Assembly: GCA_016870425.1 (NCBI GenBank)
Contig: VGBQ01000170.1
Span: forward strand, 1-5,392
Length of the DNA: 5,392 nt
Origin: Actinomycetota bacterium
GTDB lineage: Bacteria; Actinomycetota; Actinomycetes; S36-B12
Direction of reading: 5' to 3'
Positions 1 to 5,392 of this stretch are shown piece after piece; the first letter of the stretch is position 1, and every line of letters starts with the position of its first letter. The notes beneath the pieces were generated by a model, which was given only the letters and a program-made list of their open reading frames with translations, ran no database searches and was not told the origin of the DNA. The position numbers were made by a program, and so were the translations under genes.

Positions 1-119
1 GTGATGAGGGTGCCCACGACTGTGACGGCATCCGGGGAGACGTGAAGCTTGAGCAGCAGCCGCGCGATGGGCTCGAGCACGGCGGTGGAGAGCTTGCGCG
101 CCGCCGGATTGTTGAGCAC
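1..119 (-). CDS. pgsA: CDP-alcohol phosphatidyltransferase, probable phosphatidylinositol-phosphate synthase (5' part, cut by window edge)
   Basis: Reading the minus strand from GTG at 119-117 gives 39 codons open to the window edge. The protein begins MLNNPAARKL, then has a segment ending LEPIARLLLKLHVSPDAVTV (residues 15-34) followed by VGTLI. This matches the N-terminal amphipathic and first-helix region of actinobacterial PgsA, including the family's (S/T)PDxVTxxGT motif and, from memory, the MLN start seen in Streptomyces homologues. These membrane enzymes move phosphoinositol from inositol phosphate to CDP-diacylglycerol, the first committed step to PI and PI mannosides. The catalytic CDP-alcohol motif (DGxxAR...GxxxDxxxD) lies beyond the window, so substrate choice is inferred from these residues and from the nearby thrS and HIT genes. 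A GTG two codons upstream (125) is in frame but abuts the Shine-Dalgarno sequence, so 119 is preferred. It could be another member of the same superfamily. Confidence 0.8.
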   Translation of the reverse strand, partial: MLNNPAARKLSTAVLEPIARLLLKLHVSPDAVTVVGTLI

Positions 120-124
120 GGACA

Positions 125-130
125 CTCCTC
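125..130 (-). promoter_or_regulatory. Shine-Dalgarno site of pgsA
   Basis: The minus strand reads GAGGAG at 130-125, five bases before the GTG at 119. This site decides the start: the alternative in-frame GTG at 125-123 overlaps the motif and would have no usable spacing. Confidence 0.6.
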
Positions 131-305
131 GGCCGTGGGCCACGGCGCTGTCGTCGCCGCATCGGCGCGTGCCGGCGATTCCGGCAGCGCCATCCTAGGG
201 CGCAGGGACACACGAGGCGGAAGTCCCTTGCGCCCGGGTCGGCCAGGGAGAAGGGTGAGTCTCGCAGACCGGCCCCCGCACCCGGGCCGACAACGTCAGA
301 TCCCT
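131..305. other. Divergent intergenic region between pgsA and the EF-G2 gene
   Basis: This stretch must carry the start signals for two genes transcribed away from each other. I see no good plus-strand -10/-35 pair. Structure near the EF-G2 side includes a 6-bp GC stem (270-275 CGGCCC with 284-289 GGGCCG, 8-nt loop) and a longer-range 7-bp pairing (238-244 GTCGGCC with 285-291 GGCCGAC); the two share bases and would exclude each other. Neither is followed by a T-tract, so they do not look like an intrinsic terminator. In DNA this rich in G and C such pairings can arise by chance. Confidence 0.5.
192..197 (-). promoter_or_regulatory. Possible -10 element for pgsA
   Basis: The minus strand reads TAGGAT at 197-192, which fits the actinobacterial TANNNT -10 pattern and would give a leader of roughly 65 bases before the pgsA start. 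There is no convincing -35 hexamer 16-19 bases upstream, so this is only a candidate. Confidence 0.2.
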
Positions 306-314
306 GAGGGAGGG
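306..314 (+). promoter_or_regulatory. Shine-Dalgarno site of the EF-G2 gene
   Basis: GAGGGAGGG at 306-314 is a strong purine-rich site. The core GGGAGG (308-313) is 5 bases from the GTG at 319 and 11 from the ATG at 325, which favours GTG as the start but does not exclude the ATG, two codons further in. Confidence 0.65.
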
Positions 315-318
315 CACC

Positions 319-2433
319 GTGACCATGACCGCCCCGATCGACCCGGCGCGCATTCGCAACGTCGTCCTGGTCGGACCCAGTCACGCCGGCAAGACGACGC
401 TCGTGGAGCGACTGGCGCTTGCCTCGGGGGCGATCAATCGGCCCGGCTCGGTCGAAGAGGGCACGACCTTGTCGGACACCGACGATGCCGAGCATCGTCA
501 GCAGCGGTCCGTGTCCTTGAGCCTGGTGCCCCTGGAGTGGGAGGGAGTGCGCATCAATCTCCTCGACACTCCGGGCTATGCCGACTTCGTCGGAGAGGTG
601 CGAGCCGGATTGCGCGCGGCTGACGCAGCACTCTTCGTCGTGTCCGCCGTGGATGGCGTCGATGCGGGCACGGCGATGCTGTGGGATGAGTGCGCAGCGG
701 TCGGCATGCCGCGTGCCATCGTGGTGACCAAGGCCGATCGCGATCGCGCCGACGTCGAGGGCATCTTCGAGGCATGTCGGGACATGCTCGGCGAAGGCAC
801 GGGCATTCACCCCCTCTACCTCCCGATGCACGCCGATGACGGTCATGTCGCGGGCCTCATCGGCCTGCTGTCCCAAGGCATCCGCGACTACTCCGACGGG
901 ACTCGCGTCGACCGCGATCCCGAACCGCAGCACGTGGACCTGATCTCGGACGCTCGCGCGGGGCTCCTCGAGGGAATCATCACCGAGTCGGAGGACGAGG
1001 ACCTCATGGAGCGCTTCCTCGGCGGCGAGGACATCGCCTTCGAGACGGTGGTGTCCGACCTCGAGAAGGCGGTCGCGCGCGGCCACTTCTTCCCCGTGCT
1101 CTTCACGGCGACCGCGCCGACCGGCTTCGGGATGGCCGAGCTCCTCGAGGTGATCACGCGAGGATTCCCCTCCCCCCTTGAGCACCCGCTGCCCACGGTC
1201 ACCGCGCCTGACGGGACTCCGCGAGAGCCTCTCTCCTGCGATCCCTCTGGCCCTCTCTGCGCTGAAGTGGTGCAGACATCCTCGGACGCCTACCTTGGCC
1301 GAATCTCGCTCGTTCGGGTGTTCTCCGGGACGCTGCACCCCGACGTCACACTCCACGTGTCCGGCCACTTCCTGTCGGACCGAGGACACGAGGACCACGA
1401 CGTGGACGAACGCATGGGCGGAATCAGCCTGCGCGTCGGCAAGACGCTCCGGCCGGTCGCGGCTCTGGGCGCGGGCGACATCGCGCTCGTCGCCAAGCTT
1501 CCGCACGCCGAGACCGGCGACACGCTCTCCTCGCCTGAGCTTCCTCTGCTCATCGAGCCGTGGTCGATGCCTGAGCCGCTGCTGCCGGTGGCGATTCTCG
1601 CTCACACCTCTTCGGACGAGGACAAACTGACAGCAGCGTTGTCACGACTCGTGGCTGAGGACCCGACGCTGCGGCTGGAGCGCAATGCCGACACGGGCCA
1701 GATCGTCCTGTGGTGCATGGGCGAGGCCCACGTCGATGTCGTACTCGATCGCCTGTCCAGCCGCTTCGGCGTCACCGTCGACAGCGAGCCCGTCCGCGTC
1801 TCTCTTCGCGAGACCTTCGCCGGTTCCGCTCGCGGCCACGGCCGACTGGTGAAGCAGTCGGGCGGCCATGGTCAATTCGCCGTGTGCGACATCGACGTGG
1901 AGCCGCTGCCCTCGGGCAGTGGCTTCGAGTTCGTCGACAAGGTCGTGGGTGGAGCCGTCCCGAGGCAGTTCATCCCGTCCGTGGAGAAGGGCGTGCGCAC
2001 CCAGATGGCGAAAGGCGTCTCGGCCGGCTACCCGGTGGTGGACATCCGCGTCACCCTGGTCGACGGCAAGGCGCACTCGGTCGACTCATCCGACATGGCG
2101 TTCCAGACGGCAGGCGCGTTGGCGCTCAAGGACGCTGCCGAGGTCGCCGGGGTCACCCTCCTGGAGCCCATCGACGAGATCCTGGTCGTCGTCCCCGACG
2201 AGCATGTCGGAGCCGTGATGTCCGATCTCTCCGTGCGCCGTGGCCGCGTGACCGGCACCGAAGGAGTCTCCGGCGGTCGTACCGCCATCACCGCGCAGGT
2301 GCCGGGACTCGAACTCACCCGCTATGCCGTCGATCTGCGCAGCATCGCCCACGGCACCGCGACGTTCACGCGTCGCTACCGAGGCCACGAGACCATGCCA
2401 GCGCAGGCGGCGCGAGGCCTGGCGGGCCAGTAG
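319..2433 (+). CDS. fusA2: Elongation factor G-like protein (EF-G2 type) with altered GTPase motifs
   Basis: The 704-residue protein aligns by eye with EF-G over its whole length: G domain about 12-285, domain II about 310-400, domain III about 418-488 (CMGEAHVDVV, matching GMGELHLDII), domain IV about 490-612 (KQSGGHGQF; GYPVVDIRV; HSVDSSDMAF) and domain V about 614-690. The P-loop GPSHAGKTT (19-27) is intact. Other G motifs differ from canonical EF-G: RGIT in switch I is RSVS (63-66), DTPGH is DTPGY (83-87) and NKxD is TKAD (137-140). The domain IV tip histidine (H586, equivalent to E. coli His583) is kept. These traits fit the actinobacterial EF-G2 group rather than housekeeping FusA; the M. 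smegmatis member is reported to bind GTP but to lack ribosome-dependent GTPase activity. It is cytoplasmic, with its physiological role unsettled. It starts with GTG at 319, is transcribed away from pgsA and converges on the cupin gene. The full length and clean domain order argue against a decayed copy. Confidence 0.93.
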   Translation: MTMTAPIDPARIRNVVLVGPSHAGKTTLVERLALASGAINRPGSVEEGTTLSDTDDAEHRQQRSVSLSLVPLEWEGVRINLLDTPGYADFVGEVRAGLRAADAALFVVSAVDGVDAGTAMLWDECAAVGMPRAIVVTKADRDRADVEGIFEACRDMLGEGTGIHPLYLPMHADDGHVAGLIGLLSQGIRDYSDGTRVDRDPEPQHVDLISDARAGLLEGIITESEDEDLMERFLGGEDIAFETVVSDLEKAVARGHFFPVLFTATAPTGFGMAELLEVITRGFPSPLEHPLPTVTAPDGTPREPLSCDPSGPLCAEVVQTSSDAYLGRISLVRVFSGTLHPDVTLHVSGHFLSDRGHEDHDVDERMGGISLRVGKTLRPVAALGAGDIALVAKLPHAETGDTLSSPELPLLIEPWSMPEPLLPVAILAHTSSDEDKLTAALSRLVAEDPTLRLERNADTGQIVLWCMGEAHVDVVLDRLSSRFGVTVDSEPVRVSLRETFAGSARGHGRLVKQSGGHGQFAVCDIDVEPLPSGSGFEFVDKVVGGAVPRQFIPSVEKGVRTQMAKGVSAGYPVVDIRVTLVDGKAHSVDSSDMAFQTAGALALKDAAEVAGVTLLEPIDEILVVVPDEHVGAVMSDLSVRRGRVTGTEGVSGGRTAITAQVPGLELTRYAVDLRSIAHGTATFTRRYRGHETMPAQAARGLAGQ

Positions 2434-2438
2434 GGCGA

Positions 2439-2891
2439 TCAAGACATCGAGGGCCACGGCTCGGGCGCGCGCCCCGTCTCCTGGGCGCCGAGTCCTGCCT
2501 CGACCGGTCCGGTGTGGCGCATCACCCACTCCTGCGGCTCGAGCGGGAGGTAGCGATGCTCAGCGCGCCGGACGATCATGACGTCGCCCGCCATGACCTC
2601 CACGCTGCAAATGCCTGCGGGCACGGCGAACTGCAGCAGGCCGCGTCCACTGCGGACGAAGTGCACCTCGTCCACGGCATTGACGTGCCAGGCTCCCATG
2701 CCCGTGTGCTCATCTCCCGGGGCCGGCGGGTCCGCCACGGCCACCGCGCGAATCTCACGCTCTCCGGGAGGGAGGATCTCCGCGACGAGCTCTGCAGGGG
2801 CGTCGTCACCTGGGGCGTGGACGAATCTCACACCGGCAAGCGCGAGGCTTGCCTCGAGATCAACTCCGTCGGGCCCACTGATGAGCACCAC
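2439..2891 (-). CDS. Small cupin-fold protein resembling acireductone dioxygenase
   Basis: This 150-residue protein has the two cupin motifs. Motif 1 spans residues 69-88 (HVNAVDEVHFVRSGRGLLQF) and motif 2 about 102-115 (GDVMIVRRAEHRYL). The layout resembles acireductone dioxygenase of methionine salvage, whose metal ligands follow HxHxxxE and a later His. Here these positions are H69, N71, E75 and H112, so the second ligand His is replaced by Asn (codon AAT at 2681-2679). With no methionine-salvage neighbours, I would not assign that reaction; another metal-dependent oxygenase, isomerase or non-catalytic cupin is possible. No signal peptide or membrane helix is seen, so it is probably cytoplasmic. 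The gene follows the HIT gene by 33 bp on the same strand and is likely co-transcribed with it. The GTG start at 2891 is supported by AAGGGAG six bases upstream; a second GTG directly follows it. The C-terminal 20 residues are rich in Gly, Pro and Ala and probably disordered. Confidence 0.8.
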   Translation of the reverse strand: MVLISGPDGVDLEASLALAGVRFVHAPGDDAPAELVAEILPPGEREIRAVAVADPPAPGDEHTGMGAWHVNAVDEVHFVRSGRGLLQFAVPAGICSVEVMAGDVMIVRRAEHRYLPLEPQEWVMRHTGPVEAGLGAQETGRAPEPWPSMS

Positions 2892-2897
2892 GTCCTG

Positions 2898-2904
2898 CTC
2901 CCTT
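2898..2904 (-). promoter_or_regulatory. Shine-Dalgarno site of the cupin gene
   Basis: The minus strand reads AAGGGAG at 2904-2898, six bases before the GTG at 2891. It lies in the 33-bp gap after the HIT stop codon. It supports the GTG at 2891, although the adjacent GTG at 2888 would also be within range. Confidence 0.6.
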
Positions 2905-2924
2905 CGATCGCTCCGCTGCGCGTG

Positions 2925-3473
2925 TCACTTCGACGCGGCCCACGCCTCCGCCAGGAGCGCGCGGGTCTCGTCGAGGAGCTGAGGCATGGTCTTGGTGTGC
3001 CCCACCACCGGCAGGAAGTTCGTGTCTCCGCCCCACCGGGGCACGATGTGCTGGTGGAGATGGCCGGCGATGCCCGCGCCCCCGACCTTGCCCTGGTTGA
3101 TGCCGATGTTGAAGCCCTGGGCGCGCGTGACCAGTCTGAGGACCTCCATGGACCGCTGCGTCAGGGCGCCGATCTCCGCGACTTCTGCCGGGTCCAACTC
3201 GGTGTAGTCCGCGACGTGGCGATAGGGGCACACCAGGAGGTGCCCGGCGTTGTAGGGGTAGAGGTTCATGACCACGTAGGCCACATCCCCTCGGGCCACG
3301 ACGAGGCCTTCGCCCTCGGCCATCCCCGGGGCACGGCAGAAGGGACATTCGTCACCGGGCCCGTCGTGCGCCGGGCGGCTCTCACCGCGCAGGTAGGCCT
3401 CGCGGTGAGGGGTCCACAGGCGCTGCCAGCGATCCGGCATGCCTCCGTGGTCGAGGACTGGGCCCTCGCTCAT
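2925..3473 (-). CDS. HIT-family nucleotide phosphorylase/hydrolase, Ap4A phosphorylase-like
   Basis: The 182-residue protein carries the histidine-triad signature HLHQHIV at 138-144, inside a strongly family-like stretch: NIGINQGKVGGAGIAGHLHQ (122-141), then HIVPRWGGDTNF. By analogy with Fhit and GalT the middle His, H140, should be the nucleophile that takes up the nucleotidyl group. An N-terminal CPFC (C43, C46) with H86 and the triad could form a zinc site as in the GalT/HIT branch; this is inferred. The closest protein I recognise is M. tuberculosis Rv2613c, an Ap4A phosphorylase, also next to thrS. The likely role is phosphorolysis of Ap4A to ADP and ATP in the cytoplasm, though other adenylyl-nucleotide substrates cannot be excluded. 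The ATG at 3473-3471 overlaps the thrS TGA in an ATGA arrangement, and a GGAGAG lies nine bases upstream inside thrS, so translation is probably coupled. The length is usual for this family. Confidence 0.9.
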   Translation of the reverse strand: MSEGPVLDHGGMPDRWQRLWTPHREAYLRGESRPAHDGPGDECPFCRAPGMAEGEGLVVARGDVAYVVMNLYPYNAGHLLVCPYRHVADYTELDPAEVAEIGALTQRSMEVLRLVTRAQGFNIGINQGKVGGAGIAGHLHQHIVPRWGGDTNFLPVVGHTKTMPQLLDETRALLAEAWAASK

Positions 3474-5392
3474 GCCGGAGCGCTCTCCACCTGCCGCCGA
3501 TCGCGCACGGCGGCCACGATCTCGGCCACGGCGTCGTCGATGGCCACGCCATTGCGCTGGCTGCCATCCCGGTAGCGGAAAGACACGGCGCCCGCAGCCA
3601 TGTCGTCATCGCCGGCGATGAGCATGTAGGGCACCTTCGACTTCTGCGCCGTGCGGATCTTCTTCTGCATGCGGTCGTCAGCATCGTCGACCTCGACGCG
3701 GATGCCCTCCTCGCGCAGGCGTGCGGCCACCTCGTACAGGTAGTCGACATGCGCGTCCGACACGGGGATCGCGACGACCTGCACGGGTGCGAGCCAGGGA
3801 GGGAAGGCGCCCGCGTAGTGCTCCAGCAACACGGCGAAGAAGCGCTCGATCGACCCGAAGAGGGCGCGGTGGATCATGACAGGGCGCTGGCGCGTGCCGT
3901 CGGGGGCGGCGTACTCCAGGTCGAAGCGCTCCGGGAGGTTGAAGTCGAGCTGGATCGTCGACATCTGCCAGGTGCGCCCGATGGCATCCTTGGCCTGGAC
4001 TGAGATCTTCGGGCCGTAGAACGCCGCGCCACCCTCGTCAAGGACAAGTTCGAGCCCCTGCTTCTCGGCCGCCTGGCGCAGCACCTCGGTCGCCTCAGCC
4101 CAGACCTCGTCGGAGCCAACCGACTTCTCGGGGTCGCGGGTGGACAACTCGAGATAGAAGTCCTCGAGACCGTAGTCACGCAGGAGGTCAAGGACGAACG
4201 TGAGGAGTGTGTCGAGCTCGTCGGCCATCTGCTCGCGCGTGCAGTAAATATGAGCGTCATCCTGGGTGAAGCCGCGGGCGCGCGTCATGCCCTGGACGAC
4301 CCCGGACTTCTCGTAGCGATAGACCGTGCCGAACTCGAAGAGCCGCAGCGGCAACTCCCGGTAGGACCGCCCGCGCGCATCGAAGATCAGATTGTGCATG
4401 GGGCAGTTCATGGGCTTCATGTAGTAGTCGACGCCCTGACGGCGGACATTGCCCTCGGCATCGACATCGGCATCGAGGTGCATGGGCGGGTACATCCCCT
4501 CGGCGTACCAGTCCAGGTGCCCGGACTTCTCGAAGAGTGCGGCCTTGGTCACGTGGGGGGTGTTGACGAACTCGTAGCCCGCCTCCTCGTGACGGCGCCG
4601 GGAGTAGTCCTCCATCACGCGCCGCACCACGCCTCCCCTGGGGTGGAAGACGGCGAGCCCCGAGCCGATCTCCTCGGGGAAGCTGAAGAGGTCGAGTTCG
4701 GCACCGAGCTTGCGATGGTCGCGCTTCTCGGCCTCCTCCAGGAAGGTCAGATAGGCCTGGAGCTCGTCCTTGGACGGCCAGGCGGTCCCATAGATGCGCT
4801 GCAACTGCTCGTTTGCCTGGTCGCCAAGCCAGTAGGCCGCAGCGGTGCGCATCAGGCGGAAGGCATTGGGCGGGATGAAGCGCGTGTCCGGCACATGCGG
4901 TCCGCGACACAGGTCGCCCCAGCACGTCGCCCCGGTCTTGGCGTCGACGTTGTCGTAGATCGTGAGCTCGGCCCCGCCGACCTCCATGACCTCGGCCCCG
5001 CCCTCGCTGCCGATGAGCCGCAGTTTGAAGGGCTCACCCGCGAGTTCGCGCTTCGCCTCGGCGTCGGTGACGACTCGGCGGGAGAAGCGCTGACCGGACT
5101 TGACGATCTCCTGCATGCGCTTCTCGAGGGCCTTCAGGTCCTCGGGGGTGAACGGGCGCTCGACGGAGAAGTCGTAGTAGAAGCCGTCACGCACAGGCGG
5201 CCCGATGCCGAGTTTGGCCTCCGGGAAGGTGTCCTGCACCGCCTGTGCAAGCACGTGGGCTGTTGAGTGCCTCAGCACGGCAAGCCCCTCGGGGGTGTCG
5301 ACCCCGACGCTCTCGACAACGTCACCGTCGACCAGCGGCGTGGCCAGATCACGGAGCTCGCCGTTGATGAGCGCCACCACCACGCGCCTGCC
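3470..5392 (-). CDS. thrS: Threonyl-tRNA synthetase (N-terminus beyond window edge)
   Basis: This class II synthetase attaches threonine to tRNA-Thr in the cytoplasm. Residues are counted from the GTG at 5383, which is probably internal: the frame stays open to the edge, and comparison with E. coli ThrRS suggests about 35 or more residues of the TGS domain lie outside. Visible parts are the end of the TGS domain (VALINGELRD), the editing domain with H39, H43, C159 and H163 (HSTAH and CRGPH, matching E. coli H73, H77, C182, H186), the catalytic core, and the C-terminal anticodon-binding domain from about 533. The active-site zinc ligands are present: C327 in KPMNCPMH, H378 in RGFTQDDAH and H505 in MIHRA, matching E. 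coli C334, H385, H511. Motif 2 includes R356 in GTVYRYEKSG, and motif 3 follows at 505-516. A short insert at about 300-318 before the zinc Cys is absent in E. coli but, as I recall, normal in Actinomycetota. It looks fully functional, able to charge and to edit mischarged Ser-tRNA. It is the first visible gene of the thrS-HIT-cupin cluster; its promoter and any leader control are not in the window. Confidence 0.97.
   Translation of the reverse strand, partial: GRRVVVALINGELRDLATPLVDGDVVESVGVDTPEGLAVLRHSTAHVLAQAVQDTFPEAKLGIGPPVRDGFYYDFSVERPFTPEDLKALEKRMQEIVKSGQRFSRRVVTDAEAKRELAGEPFKLRLIGSEGGAEVMEVGGAELTIYDNVDAKTGATCWGDLCRGPHVPDTRFIPPNAFRLMRTAAAYWLGDQANEQLQRIYGTAWPSKDELQAYLTFLEEAEKRDHRKLGAELDLFSFPEEIGSGLAVFHPRGGVVRRVMEDYSRRRHEEAGYEFVNTPHVTKAALFEKSGHLDWYAEGMYPPMHLDADVDAEGNVRRQGVDYYMKPMNCPMHNLIFDARGRSYRELPLRLFEFGTVYRYEKSGVVQGMTRARGFTQDDAHIYCTREQMADELDTLLTFVLDLLRDYGLEDFYLELSTRDPEKSVGSDEVWAEATEVLRQAAEKQGLELVLDEGGAAFYGPKISVQAKDAIGRTWQMSTIQLDFNLPERFDLEYAAPDGTRQRPVMIHRALFGSIERFFAVLLEHYAGAFPPWLAPVQVVAIPVSDAHVDYLYEVAARLREEGIRVEVDDADDRMQKKIRTAQKSKVPYMLIAGDDDMAAGAVSFRYRDGSQRNGVAIDDAVAEIVAAVRDRRQVESAPA
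3483..3488 (-). promoter_or_regulatory. Shine-Dalgarno site of the HIT gene, inside thrS
   Basis: The minus strand reads GGAGAG at 3488-3483, nine bases before the ATG at 3473. It sits within the last codons of thrS, so the HIT gene can either re-initiate after thrS or bind ribosomes itself. Confidence 0.55.

Noticed and set aside
42..623. Plus-strand 193-codon open frame starting upstream of the EF-G2 gene
   Set aside because: It overlaps the divergent pgsA start and the EF-G2 reading frame; its product is rich in Arg, Gly and Pro with no recognisable domain, as expected for an out-of-frame reading of high-GC DNA.
2419..2430. CTGG/CCAG hairpin next to the EF-G2 stop as a terminator
   Set aside because: The stem is only four base pairs with a 4-nt loop and no T-rich tail, too weak for an intrinsic terminator.
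2463..2474. Perfect 12-bp palindrome GGGCGCGCGCCC near the cupin 3' end as a terminator
   Set aside because: It is inside the cupin coding sequence, has no usable loop and no following T-tract; a run of GC dinucleotides makes such palindromes likely by chance.
1710..3575. Plus-strand 621-codon open frame across the EF-G2 3' end, cupin and HIT genes
   Set aside because: It runs out of frame through EF-G2 and antisense to two recognisable genes. The low-complexity, Arg-rich translation has no domain; long antisense frames are common where codon third positions are G or C.
4250..5266. Plus-strand 338-codon open frame antisense to thrS
   Set aside because: It lies wholly within the well-conserved thrS coding region and shows no family motif; it is best explained as a codon-bias shadow.
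5381..5383. GTG at 5383 as the true start of thrS
   Set aside because: The frame stays open to the window edge, and the residues here align with the middle of the TGS domain of ThrRS, so the real start should lie outside the window.

Overview
The window is high-GC DNA with tightly packed genes, GTG as well as ATG starts, and protein sequences typical of Actinomycetota. I cannot name the genus. It holds five protein genes: three complete (an EF-G-like GTPase, a cupin and a HIT-family protein) and two that run off the window ends (pgsA on the left, thrS on the right). I see no RNA gene, mobile element, CRISPR array or integration scar.

Layout. Bases 1-119 (minus) are the first 39 codons of a CDP-alcohol phosphatidyltransferase, most likely the phosphatidylinositol-phosphate synthase PgsA. 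Bases 120-318 form a divergent intergenic region with ribosome binding sites for both flanking genes. Bases 319-2433 (plus) encode a full-length EF-G2-type elongation factor G-like protein whose GTPase motifs are altered. It converges, with only 5 bp between stop codons, on a minus-strand cluster transcribed from the right edge: thrS (3470 to beyond 5392), a HIT-family Ap4A-phosphorylase-like gene (2925-3473, joined to thrS by an ATGA overlap) and a small cupin gene resembling acireductone dioxygenase (2439-2891).

How the genes fit together. thrS, the HIT gene and pgsA are the same trio, in the same order and strand, as M. tuberculosis Rv2614c-Rv2613c-Rv2612c, which leads into phosphatidylinositol mannoside synthesis. 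Here a cupin gene and an oppositely oriented EF-G2 gene lie between the HIT gene and pgsA. ThrRS charges tRNA-Thr, and aminoacyl-tRNA synthetases can form Ap4A as a side product; the coupled HIT protein probably breaks Ap4A or a related nucleotide down.

I found no strong case for a wholly new system. The best leads are the EF-G2 protein that keeps the domain IV translocation histidine while the catalytic DTPGH histidine is tyrosine, the cupin with Asn at an expected metal-ligand His, and the interrupted thrS-HIT-pgsA order.
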